A stretch of DNA of 16,076 bases from an uncultured Pseudomonadales bacterium (GTDB lineage Bacteria > Pseudomonadota > Gammaproteobacteria > Pseudomonadales > Cellvibrionaceae): contig CALIUX010000266.1 of assembly GCA_938048505.1 (NCBI GenBank), forward strand, positions 1 to 16,076, written 5' to 3'. The notes below the pieces were generated by a model. The model worked only from the letters and a program-made list of their open reading frames with translations. It did not search any database and had not been told where the DNA came from. Position numbers and translations under genes: made by a program. Shown here one piece after another: positions 1 to 7,086 of this stretch (its first letter is position 1; the number at the start of each line of letters is the position of its first letter).

Positions 1-1355
1 CGGTTCACCTCTTTACCCGTTGTATTATTGATATGGCGGCTTAGCTCAGCTTCGGTTACTTGCCTTCTCCCTTTAACGGCGGTAACGCGAACACGTTCAA
101 CCGTAATATCGGGTACAATTCCTTGAGCTTGAATAGAGCGGCCAAGAGGGGTGTAATAACGGGCTGTAGTGAGTTTAATGGCTTTTTCTTCGGTAATAGG
201 TTGTACTGTTTGCACGGAGCCTTTACCAAATGATCGCGTTCCTAATACGACGCCACGTTTGTAATCCTGTAATGCACCGGCAACAATTTCACTGGCCGAG
301 GCCGAGCCATCGTTAATCAATACAACAATCGGTAAGCCCTGAGTCAGGTCATTGGGCTTGGCAAAATAGGCTTGATTGGCATCTTGTGCTCGCCCTTCTG
401 TGTAAACCACTTTTTGGCCATCTAAAAATGCACCTGCCACATCGACGCTCGCCTGCAAAATGCCTCCTGGATTGTTGCGTAGATCCAATACAACACCATG
501 TAGGATATTATTGCGTTGTAGTTTTTTGAGTACGGTAATCATGTCATCGGCAGTACTGATTTGAAATTGCGCGATGCGAATGTAGGCGTAGTGATCATCG
601 ACTATTTCATGGCGAATAGAGCGTACTTTGACGGTGTCACGCACAATGGTCAGTTCAAAGGGGGTATCAACGCCTTCTCTAGATAGCATTAAAACAATTT
701 CAGTGCCTTTTTTCCCTCGCATCTTCTCTATTGCTTCTTCAAAACTCAGCCCTTTGACTAAGGTATCGTCGAGTTTCAAAATAACATCGCCCGATTCAAT
801 CCCTGCTTTAGCCGCGGGGGTATCATCAATAGGGGATACAACCTTGAGTAGGTCATCTTCCATACTCACTTCAATACCAATGCCGCCAAATTCACCCGTG
901 GTGTGCACTTGCAAGTCATCGAGTGAGGATTTGTCGAGGTATGCTGAGTGAGGGTCTAACTTATCTAGCATGCCTTTGATGGCGTATTCTAATAGGGTCT
1001 TATCATCGACTTGCTCAACATACTGCTTACGAATTTGCTCGTAAATCTGCGTAAAGACGCGTAAGTCTTCTAGTGGTAGAGGGGCAGATGTCGGCTGCTC
1101 TGCGTCGGTTTTTTGAGCTTGAGCACTTAATGAACAGAGCGACAAAAGCACTGTGACGCAAAGCGTTTGGGTAAGTTTTTTATAGGCGGGTGATTTACAG
1201 ATAGATGATTGATAGATGGTCGCCGTCATATGGCCTATGCATTTAACTGAAAGAGTAGCACCTTTCATGGTTACCAAAGTAGCCAGTTGAGTGAAAGCAT
1301 TGTGAATAGCAGAAAGGGTATGACGTGGCACTGGCCGGTGCGTCGAGCGTTGCAT
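1..1355 (-). CDS. ctpA: S41 carboxy-terminal processing protease (CtpA), partial
   Basis: Periplasmic serine protease of the C-terminal-processing (tail-specific) family; in related bacteria it trims or degrades cell-wall enzymes. About 451 codons are visible and the C-terminus is off the left edge. After a basic stretch and hydrophobic segment there is a signal-peptidase-like site (SLSAQA, then QKTD). A PDZ domain follows (GGIGIEVSMEDDLLKVVSP ... AGIQSGDVI), then the protease domain with LRNNPGG, the nucleophile region NDGSASASEIVAGAL and the lysine motif SFGKGSVQT, so the Ser/Lys dyad appears intact. Three in-frame ATGs exist at 1355, 1268 and 1229. The one at 1355 has the best ribosome binding site (GGAG, 6 nt upstream) but puts over 60 residues before the hydrophobic core, while 1229 gives a more normal signal peptide. 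It lies about 90 bp after envC on the same strand, probably co-transcribed. Confidence 0.93.
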   Translation of the reverse strand, partial: MQRSTHRPVPRHTLSAIHNAFTQLATLVTMKGATLSVKCIGHMTATIYQSSICKSPAYKKLTQTLCVTVLLSLCSLSAQAQKTDAEQPTSAPLPLEDLRVFTQIYEQIRKQYVEQVDDKTLLEYAIKGMLDKLDPHSAYLDKSSLDDLQVHTTGEFGGIGIEVSMEDDLLKVVSPIDDTPAAKAGIESGDVILKLDDTLVKGLSFEEAIEKMRGKKGTEIVLMLSREGVDTPFELTIVRDTVKVRSIRHEIVDDHYAYIRIAQFQISTADDMITVLKKLQRNNILHGVVLDLRNNPGGILQASVDVAGAFLDGQKVVYTEGRAQDANQAYFAKPNDLTQGLPIVVLINDGSASASEIVAGALQDYKRGVVLGTRSFGKGSVQTVQPITEEKAIKLTTARYYTPLGRSIQAQGIVPDITVERVRVTAVKGRRQVTEAELSRHINNTTGKEVN

Positions 1356-1444
1356 GCGGGCTCCAAAAAATAAAACAGGAAAGCAGAGCCTGTGAGTCAG
1401 AAGACGTTGGACTGCAAATTTAGCTTCAAAAAACGTATTGTATG

Positions 1445-2626
1445 TTAGGCCGAGCGCTTGAGCCAGCGATCAGGGTTGGTTGGCGTACCATTTTTGCGCA
1501 ATTCAAAGTACAAGCCTGTTTGGGTTTGACCACCACTGTTGCCAACTGAGGCCAAAAGCTCCCCTGTATTGACCCATTCTCCTAGTGTTTTATAAAGCGT
1601 TTTGTTGTGAGCATAGAGGCTGAGGAGTCCTTGTCCGTGGTCGACGATGATCAGCAAGCCATGCCCACGCAAATAATCTGAGAAAACAACTCTCCCGTGA
1701 TGCACTGCTTTTACGGGGGCATCGGCTGGTGCGTCGATAAACAGGCCCTGCCAGCGTATCTTCCCTTCTACTCGTTGGCTGTTGTATTTGTGGCGCACTT
1801 TGCCCTTTGTGGGCCAAGGTAGGCGACCTTTCAGTTCAGTGATACGTTGATTGTTGATGGGCGCATCAATGCTGCCTGTCACGCGAACGACTCGCTCAAT
1901 GAGTTGCTGTAAGCGTTTTTGGTTTTTTTTCTTTTCTTTTAGCTGTTGGTCAGTATTTGAAATGGTTTTTTCAAGTTTGGCTAATGTTTGTTGTCGGCTA
2001 GCTTGTTCGTTTTTTAAGGCTTGTTGTTGCCGTCGTAAATGGTTGCGATTTTTCTTTAGAGTTTGTTGCTCTTGCGTAATACGCGGCTCGATCACTTTCA
2101 ACGCTTGCAGCGTTTCATTCGCGGCACTGATGTTTTCGGCTCTGGCGGCAAGAATATAATCAAAATACTTAAGGTTGCGTGCAACTAAACTGGCATCTTT
2201 TTGATTCAGTAATAATTTCAGGTGGCTTTGCTGGCCAAGTCGGTAGGCTGTATTTAAATGCTCATTGACTTGACGCAGTTGCTGCTTTTTTGCAGTGTCC
2301 AGGTCCTCCTTTTTACCTTGCAGTTCAATCAGTTGTGTTTGGTTATTTTGCAAAGATTTTTCTAGTGCTTTTGATTTTTTATCAAGATCACTGATCTTAC
2401 TTTCGCTCTTTTCGAGGTCTTTTTGCAGCTCGCTACGGTTGTCTTTGGCAGAATCTAACTCGCCCTTGAGTTGGTCAATTACACTGCGTAGCTTCTCTAG
2501 TTTAGCTTGACGAGGGTCTTCTTCAGTTGTTTGAGCATGCGCTCCCGTTAGTGAACCCACAAGTAGTGATGAGCTAAGTAGCACATACTGCAGCACTAAG
2601 CTAAAGGGCAATCTTTTCTGCCGCAT
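1445..2626 (-). CDS. envC: EnvC-like murein hydrolase activator (M23/LytM family)
   Basis: Periplasmic activator of N-acetylmuramoyl-L-alanine amidases at the division septum. The 393-residue protein starts with a signal peptide (MRQKRLPFSLVLQYVLL ... TGAHA, then QTTEE). A long Lys/Glu/Gln-rich coiled coil follows over roughly residues 35-250, and then a C-terminal LytM domain (about 270-393). The zinc ligands of active M23 peptidases are lost: the first His/Asp motif reads RWQGLFIDA and the usual HxH is GLYFELRKNG. This is the degenerate state known for EnvC, so it should activate rather than cut. The start at 2626 is chosen because AGGA lies 9 nt upstream and gives a clean signal peptide; an in-frame ATG at 2680 would add 18 residues. 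It precedes ctpA on the same strand. The phosphoglycerate mutase gene that often sits upstream in gammaproteobacteria is absent here. Confidence 0.93.
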   Translation of the reverse strand: MRQKRLPFSLVLQYVLLSSSLLVGSLTGAHAQTTEEDPRQAKLEKLRSVIDQLKGELDSAKDNRSELQKDLEKSESKISDLDKKSKALEKSLQNNQTQLIELQGKKEDLDTAKKQQLRQVNEHLNTAYRLGQQSHLKLLLNQKDASLVARNLKYFDYILAARAENISAANETLQALKVIEPRITQEQQTLKKNRNHLRRQQQALKNEQASRQQTLAKLEKTISNTDQQLKEKKKNQKRLQQLIERVVRVTGSIDAPINNQRITELKGRLPWPTKGKVRHKYNSQRVEGKIRWQGLFIDAPADAPVKAVHHGRVVFSDYLRGHGLLIIVDHGQGLLSLYAHNKTLYKTLGEWVNTGELLASVGNSGGQTQTGLYFELRKNGTPTNPDRWLKRSA

Positions 2627-2852
2627 AGATATTATTCCTGTCGCATTCTCTTGTATTGAATATCGTAGGCACGTTATCACTCGACATTGCTCTGGGCAAC
2701 TGAGGTGGTGGCTTTCTGGTGAATAACTGACCTACATCCTAAACAGAGGGCGAGTTAGAGCGGGTTTGAGTTGATCTGGGAGGTGCGTAGGCACCAAGTA
2801 GAAGAGTCTCAAAGGTATGCTTGCACAAAAAGTGTTGCTATTACATAGCATG

Positions 2853-2880
2853 TTGCGTTTTATTATATTGGTGTTATAGT
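2853..2880 (+). promoter_or_regulatory. Candidate sigma-70 promoter for the GIN/GntR/ABC operon
   Basis: TTGCGT at 2853-2858 and TATAGT at 2875-2880 are separated by 16 bp, in an AT-rich context and oriented towards the GIN gene. If used, the transcript would carry a leader of about 200 nt that includes the repeat array and hairpin. This is by-eye matching only. Confidence 0.3.
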
Positions 2881-2946
2881 TATATATATCACCGGTTATG
2901 TGTTGTTGTGTTGTCGGCGTAGGCATGTAGCCATTGGTGGGTTGGT

Positions 2947-3026
2947 GTAGGTATTTGTGGATATAGGCATTTTTAGATGTGGGTATCTGTACATATAAAC
3001 GTATGTACAGATGAACGTAGGTGCAT
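2947..3026. repeat. Degenerate 16-bp tandem repeat, five units
   Basis: Units start at 2947, 2963, 2979, 2995 and 3011: GTAGGTATTTGTGGAT, ATAGGCATTTTTAGAT, GTGGGTATCTGTACAT, ATAAACGTATGTACAG and ATGAACGTAGGTGCAT. Unit 1 matches units 2 and 3 at 12 of 16 positions each, and units 4 and 5 match at 12 of 16. The join between units 3 and 4 is weak (8 of 16). A shared word RTRGGYAT also occurs upstream at 2919. Function unknown; it could be a decayed satellite or clustered binding sites. Confidence 0.5.
2985..3012. promoter_or_regulatory. Perfect 11-bp inverted repeat with 6-nt loop
   Basis: ATCTGTACATA (2985-2995) and TATGTACAGAT (3002-3012) are exact reverse complements around TAAACG. There is no following T-run, so it is not a classic terminator. 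It lies 80 bp before the GIN gene start, where an operator or a leader hairpin is plausible. A dimeric regulator such as the GntR protein encoded downstream is one candidate ligand, but that is inference. Confidence 0.5.
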
Positions 3027-3092
3027 GGCAGGTCAGCTTCCATGCTTTTAAAAGCACTTTAATTTTCAGTATTTAGACAAGGTGAGATGACT

Positions 3093-3965
3093 ATGAGTAG
3101 GGAATTGTATCTAGGTAATAGGCGGAGTGAGAAATCAGCAAGTTGGGGCGTGTTAATGCCATCATCCTTAGGGCTGCAGGCATTAAAAAGACTTTGCACG
3201 GTATTGTGTTTATGTATTGGGTTATATGCTCAGCCAAGTGCAGCTGAGACCATAATCGAGCGGACAGTTGATATAGAGAATATCAGTGCATTAACGCTTA
3301 AAGGGTCTGGTGATTTGGTTATAGAAATGGGTGAAAAAGAGTCTTTGCGTATTGTGGGAGCTCAATCTGTAGTAGATGCGCTATCGATCAGTGCAGAGAA
3401 TCAGCATTTACATATCTTGATGTCTAAGTCGTTACCACTTTGGGTTTTGTCATCTAAGAAGCAATTAAAGTACGCTTTAACACTTAATCAGCTTAATTAT
3501 TTGAATGTGAAAGGTGGAATGAATGTGAATGTAAATGGAGTTGTTGAAGCAGAGCGCTTTGAGCTGAATGCGACGGGGTCTAGCAATATTACTGTTCATC
3601 ATGGGTTGCATGTAAATAAAGACGCTACCCTTAAAATGACAGGGGCCGGAGAGCTTAATATAAAGAATATTGAAGCACAAAATTTAGTGCTGAATATGAC
3701 TGGTGCAACGAATGCAACACTCAAGGGATCTGTACAAAAGCAACACATTACTCTAACGGGTGCTTCAAATTATTATGGTCAGCATTTGCAATCAAAGCAG
3801 TGTGCTAGCGAGCTGAATGGTGCCTCTTTTGCTGATGTATGGGCGACAGAAAAATTATCGGTAATCGGCCGAGGAGCCTCAAATCTTGAGTATGCTGGTT
3901 CACCAGAATTGACTCAAAACCTTTCAGGTGTCAGTTCTATTTCGGCTAAAAGCATTAAACCATAA
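3093..3965 (+). CDS. Secreted GIN-domain (DUF2807) protein
   Basis: A 290-residue exported protein of the putative adhesin head / GIN domain family, whose biochemical role is unsettled. A basic N-terminus with a hydrophobic segment (LCTVLCLCIGLY) is followed by a likely cleavage site (QPSAA, then ETIIE). The mature part is almost all short beta-strand repeats of the type LxLxGxGxxxI (for example ISALTLKGSGDLVIEMG, LKMTGAGELNIKNIE and LNMTGATNATLKG), expected to form a beta-solenoid. The start at 3093 is preferred over the in-frame ATG at 3087 because AAGGTG at 3079-3084 is 8 nt away from it but only 2 nt from the first. It opens the operon that continues with the GntR regulator and ABC transporter, suggesting a periplasmic or surface partner of that system. 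Confidence 0.85.
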   Translation: MSRELYLGNRRSEKSASWGVLMPSSLGLQALKRLCTVLCLCIGLYAQPSAAETIIERTVDIENISALTLKGSGDLVIEMGEKESLRIVGAQSVVDALSISAENQHLHILMSKSLPLWVLSSKKQLKYALTLNQLNYLNVKGGMNVNVNGVVEAERFELNATGSSNITVHHGLHVNKDATLKMTGAGELNIKNIEAQNLVLNMTGATNATLKGSVQKQHITLTGASNYYGQHLQSKQCASELNGASFADVWATEKLSVIGRGASNLEYAGSPELTQNLSGVSSISAKSIKP

Positions 3966-3983
3966 AGCATAACAAGGAAGCCT

Positions 3984-4073
3984 ATGCTAATGAGTGATGT
4001 GAATAAATCAAATGAAATGAGAAGCAGTAATATCCGTCTCACTGAGAAAATGTATGGCAAAACAATGGCATGA
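3984..4073 (+). CDS. Possible 29-residue leader peptide overlapping the GntR gene
   Basis: ATG at 3984 has a strong ribosome binding site (AAGGA, 5 nt spacing) and opens a frame for MLMSDVNKSNEMRSSNIRLT plus EKMYGKTMA, stopping at TGA 4071-4073. It overlaps the first 20 nt of the GntR gene in another frame. The GntR start has only a weak site of its own, so translation of this leader could feed the regulator by coupling. The peptide resembles nothing I recognise. It could also be a chance frame. Confidence 0.4.
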   Translation: MLMSDVNKSNEMRSSNIRLTEKMYGKTMA

Positions 4074-4461
4074 AGACCAACCGATCTACCGTCAATTACG
4101 GGATCATATGGTGGGTTTAATTTTGGAAGGTGCTTTGGCAGAGGGTGATTCCATCCCATCGGTTAGAACCGTCTCTTCAGAGTATCAAATCAATCATCTT
4201 ACCGTCTCAAAAGCTTACCAGCTTTTGGTTGATGAAGAGTTTGTAGAAAAAAAGCGAGGGCTTGGAATGTTTGTGGTTGAGGGCGCAAAAGCAAAAGTGT
4301 TACAGGCTGAAAAAGAACAGTTTTTAATGGTTGAATTGCCACGTTTAATTAAGCGTATTGAGCGTTTGGGTATGACACCAGAACAGCTTATGGCAGCTTT
4401 AAATCATGGCTCAAAAGTGAATAAAGAGCAAAAAGGAGGAGAAGATGACAGCGTTAATTGA
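4054..4461 (+). CDS. GntR-family regulator, YtrA-like
   Basis: A 135-residue DNA-binding regulator of the short YtrA type. The winged helix-turn-helix covers residues 1-75: QPIYRQLRDHMVGLILEGAL, then GDSIPSVRTVSSEY, then the recognition-helix region NHLTVSKAYQLLVDEEFVEK and the wing KRGLGMFVV. The C-terminal tail of about 60 residues is a helical dimerisation region with no effector domain, typical of regulators encoded with ABC transporters. The start at 4054 has a weak upstream GAG and overlaps the small leader frame. The gene overlaps the ABC ATPase by 17 nt. By analogy with YtrA systems it probably represses its own operon; the inverted repeat at 2985-3012 is a possible site. Confidence 0.92.
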   Translation: MAKQWHEDQPIYRQLRDHMVGLILEGALAEGDSIPSVRTVSSEYQINHLTVSKAYQLLVDEEFVEKKRGLGMFVVEGAKAKVLQAEKEQFLMVELPRLIKRIERLGMTPEQLMAALNHGSKVNKEQKGGEDDSVN

Positions 4462-5329
4462 TGCGAAAGGTATCCGCAAGTATTACGGCGATGAATGTGT
4501 GTTGCAAGATGTCAATTTGTCGATAGAGGCCGGTCGTATTGTGGGTTTGATCGGGCCGAATGGTGCAGGCAAAACAACTTTGCTTAAGGGTATTTTAGGG
4601 TTGGCGCCTGTTCAGGGCGAGCTTTCGGTTATGGGTTTTGATCCGATTAAACAACGAACACGCTTACTGCAAGAAGTTAGTTTTGTGGCTGATATTGCGA
4701 TATTGCCGCGCTGGCTTAAAGTCAAGCAAGCCGTTGATTATGTAGCGGGCGTGCACCCACGCTTTAACCGCGAAAAAGCGCAGCGTTTTTTATCTCAAAC
4801 ATCTATCAAGCAAAAAAGTAAAGTGGGTGATCTGTCAAAAGGCATGGTAGCACAGCTACATTTGGCATTGATTATGGCAATAGATAGCCGATTGCTCGTA
4901 TTGGATGAACCAACATTAGGTTTAGATATTATTTATCGAAAGCAATTCTACAGCACGTTACTGAACGACTATTTTGATTCTGATAAAACCATTGTCATTA
5001 CGACGCATCAGGTAGAAGAAATAGAAAATATTTTAACTGATATTCTGTTTATTCAGGATGGAAAAATTGTCCTTGATAGTTCTATGGAATCTTTGGCGGA
5101 GCGTTTTCTAGCGCTGCAAGTCACCTCTACACAAAAACAAGCTTTGCTCGATGCGGGGTTGCGGCCAATCAGTGAGAGCGCGCGTTTAGGCGGCTCCATA
5201 TTACTCTTCGAGAATGTCTCAAAAACAGCGTTGAGTGAATATGGTGAAATACAAATGCCCTCTGTTGCAGATGTATTTGTAGCCAAAATGGGTTCATCAT
5301 TAAATCAAGGGGGGGGGCGCTATGAATAA
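4445..5329 (+). CDS. ABC transporter ATP-binding protein
   Basis: A 294-residue ATPase that powers the adjacent permease. Walker A is GPNGAGKT (residues 37-44), the signature is LSKGM (130-134, a variant of LSGGQ), Walker B is LLVLDEPT (150-157) and the switch histidine is in TTHQ (H188). After the nucleotide-binding domain there is an extra segment of about 80 residues. The start is secured by an excellent ribosome binding site (AGGAGGAGAAG directly before the ATG). The last codons run through nine consecutive Gs (encoding Gly-Gly-Gly) and the gene overlaps the permease start by 8 nt, implying translational coupling. Substrate unknown; the YtrA-type context suggests envelope stress or antimicrobial export. 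Confidence 0.93.
   Translation: MTALIDAKGIRKYYGDECVLQDVNLSIEAGRIVGLIGPNGAGKTTLLKGILGLAPVQGELSVMGFDPIKQRTRLLQEVSFVADIAILPRWLKVKQAVDYVAGVHPRFNREKAQRFLSQTSIKQKSKVGDLSKGMVAQLHLALIMAIDSRLLVLDEPTLGLDIIYRKQFYSTLLNDYFDSDKTIVITTHQVEEIENILTDILFIQDGKIVLDSSMESLAERFLALQVTSTQKQALLDAGLRPISESARLGGSILLFENVSKTALSEYGEIQMPSVADVFVAKMGSSLNQGGGRYE
5309..5317 (+). repeat. G9 homopolymer at the ATPase/permease junction
   Basis: Nine Gs in the last codons of the ATPase gene, 4 nt before the permease ATG, and probably part of its ribosome binding site. With nine Gs the ATPase ends as QGGGRYE. With eight Gs the frame would read Gly-Gly-Gly-Ala-Met and continue straight into the permease. Confidence 0.85.
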
Positions 5330-6341
5330 GTCTTTGATGCTCGTTAAGCGAGAGATTTGGGAGAATCAGGGTGCATTTGTAAGAGCGCCCCTAATTGCTA
5401 TTGCTGTTATTGTAGGTGCCATTTTGCTGTCAATGATAATTGGGAGCCGCTTTATTGATTGGCAGCAATATAGCGATGTTGTTGGAATGTATAACGATGC
5501 GACAAGCTATGAACAGGGTGCGTCTCAGCATCCCTCAACGCCTACAACTCCAGATAATCATAGAACCTTTAATTATAGCGATAAGGTAATTGGTCAGGTT
5601 GAGTCAAGTCATCACGCTCAAGGTTTTAAGAGCCCTGAATCTGATTCTGAATTTTCTGAGATGATGCGCTTTCTCTATTTTGGACCTTATATTTTGTTTG
5701 GTTTTTTTATTTGGTTTCTTCAGCACCATTACGGTTTATCTTGTTTATTTGATGACCGCAAAGATGGCAGCATCTTATTTTGGAAATCCATGCCAGTGAG
5801 TGAATGGCATACTATATTAATTAAGTTTGCAGTTGTGGTGGTCCTTTTAACGGTAGCCGCTTTGTTGGCGGCATTTACTTTGAGTATTGCCGTTTTCATA
5901 TTAATGGTCCTTATGGCATTGGCCAGCGGTGTTAATGGTGCTGCAGGCGCGGTAATTGATTCGCAGTATCTTTTGCCAGCTCTATTTCAGTATGCAGGTG
6001 CTTATACTGCGATTACAATGTTGATGTTGCCTGTTCTTGCATGGGTATTTTTTGTTTCATCAGTAGCAAAGCGCAATCCACTATTATTTGCTATAACACC
6101 TGTTGTGGCATTAGTAATAATCGAAAATCTTATTTTTAATAGCGCGCATTTTTTGGGTTGGCTTATTCGTTGCTGGACGGGTCGCTTACCTAATGATCCA
6201 TCAATTTTTATTCTTGAGCCGAATTGGTGGCAGGTTTACCATGTTGCTGTCAGTGGGCAGTTTTGGTTTGGTGTATTGATTTCAGGTTTACTATTGTATG
6301 GAGCGGTGTGGTTTCGAACTTATCGGTTTGAGCGATTGTAG
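5322..6341 (+). CDS. ABC-2 type transporter permease
   Basis: A 339-residue membrane protein, partner of the upstream ATPase. One membrane helix lies near residues 22-41, followed by an outward loop of about 70 polar residues (roughly 45-112). Further helices lie near 115-135, 160-200, 220-245, 250-275 and 310-332, about six in total. The cytoplasmic segment DDRKDGSILFWKSMPVS is typical of ABC-2 permeases of the YtrC/GntR-associated kind. It starts inside the end of the ATPase gene, behind the G9 tract, so the two are translationally coupled. No substrate can be read from the sequence. It is the last gene of the operon, with a terminator just downstream. Confidence 0.9.
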   Translation: MNKSLMLVKREIWENQGAFVRAPLIAIAVIVGAILLSMIIGSRFIDWQQYSDVVGMYNDATSYEQGASQHPSTPTTPDNHRTFNYSDKVIGQVESSHHAQGFKSPESDSEFSEMMRFLYFGPYILFGFFIWFLQHHYGLSCLFDDRKDGSILFWKSMPVSEWHTILIKFAVVVVLLTVAALLAAFTLSIAVFILMVLMALASGVNGAAGAVIDSQYLLPALFQYAGAYTAITMLMLPVLAWVFFVSSVAKRNPLLFAITPVVALVIIENLIFNSAHFLGWLIRCWTGRLPNDPSIFILEPNWWQVYHVAVSGQFWFGVLISGLLLYGAVWFRTYRFERL

Positions 6342-6361
6342 ATAGTGTGTAGAATCATTTT

Positions 6362-6420
6362 AAAAAAGGCCAGCTTGAGGAAGGCAGGTAATCGTCCACT
6401 TAAGTCTGGCTTTCTTTTTA
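6362..6420. terminator. Bidirectional rho-independent terminator
   Basis: Left arm AAAGGCCAGCTTGAG and right arm CTTAAGTCTGGCTTT pair with one bulge and wobble pairs around a loop of about 19 nt. On the plus strand it is followed by TTTCTTTTTA, ending the ABC operon. Read on the minus strand the stem is followed by TTTTTTAAAA, serving the Rossmann-protein gene that converges from the right. Confidence 0.75.
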
Positions 6421-6468
6421 TGATGAAGCACTATTTAGTTCAAGCAAGTCTGGTTTTTGTGTATCTTG

Positions 6469-7086
6469 TTATGTACATAAGCCAACGATTTTATTGATAT
6501 GGTTAGATTGCTTTGCTTCGGTCAAAAGGAAATGTGCAAGCGCCGAACGTGAAATAGAATTCCCTCCTTTAGGTAGCTTCCCCTCGGTCTTTCTGAAGCC
6601 TATTGAGCTATTGCTGTTAAGAAAGCCTACTCGTGCAATCGTCCAGTCGAGGCCGGAATCACGAATGGTTTTTTCCATTAACTCTGCGGCGTGTGCATTG
6701 TGCCTCGCGATGAAGCTCAATATACGATCAAGCACCTTTTCGCTTGGGAAAAGCAACGCTGTGGAAATGACAAGTAGCCTGCTTACTCCGCATCCTTGCA
6801 TGGCATTGATTATTGCTGTTGCTGACTCTGAGTAGATACGGCAAGCCGCTTTGGTGGGTGTTCGTGGCCCAAGTGTTGATATTACTACATCGTGCCCGGG
6901 AAGGATTCTACGTAAGGTCTTTATATCGCATGCGCTTCCTATATGAATATGGAGATGAGGATGTGAAATGTCAGCTAGCTTATCTTTTGCGCGCACTAAT
7001 GCGGTAATTTCATCGCCAGCATCCAATGCACGCTTAAGGATTTCACGACCTGTTCTGCCATTTGCACCTAATAAGATGATTTTCAT
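6469..7086 (-). CDS. NAD(P)-binding Rossmann-fold (NmrA-like) protein
   Basis: A 205-residue single-domain atypical short-chain dehydrogenase-like protein of the NAD(P)H-binding family (similar to YwnB or biliverdin-reductase-B-like proteins). The N-terminus MKIILLGANGRTGREIL carries the GxxGxxG dinucleotide motif (GANGRTG, residues 7-13). Further family features are VVISTLGPRTP near residue 70, SRLLVISTALLFP near 105, and TIARVGFLN, the usual substrate-side segment. The classical YxxxK dyad is not evident. GAGA lies 6 nt before the ATG at 7086. It stands alone between the terminator at 6362-6420 and an AT-rich spacer. Substrate unknown; quinone or flavin reduction or redox sensing are typical roles. 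Confidence 0.85.
   Translation of the reverse strand: MKIILLGANGRTGREILKRALDAGDEITALVRAKDKLADISHPHLHIHIGSACDIKTLRRILPGHDVVISTLGPRTPTKAACRIYSESATAIINAMQGCGVSRLLVISTALLFPSEKVLDRILSFIARHNAHAAELMEKTIRDSGLDWTIARVGFLNSNSSIGFRKTEGKLPKGGNSISRSALAHFLLTEAKQSNHINKIVGLCT

Larger units (their letters stand above)
2627..3092. other. Divergent intergenic spacer, no convincing gene
   Basis: About 465 bp between the starts of envC (minus) and the GIN-domain gene (plus). The open frames here are low-complexity and I do not believe they are coding. The right half (about 2919-3028) is G/T-rich on the plus strand and made of short related words such as GTAGGCAT, GTAGGTAT, ATAGGCAT and GTGGGTAT. It must hold promoters for both directions. 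Confidence 0.7.

Noticed and set aside
628..951. Plus-strand open frame over ctpA
   Set aside because: It is an antisense shadow of a clearly conserved protease gene with PDZ and catalytic motifs on the other strand.
2732..3043. A 103-codon minus-strand open frame with Tyr/Ile/His-rich repeats
   Set aside because: The periodic residues follow from the G/T-rich 16-bp repeat DNA; no ribosome site or family resemblance.
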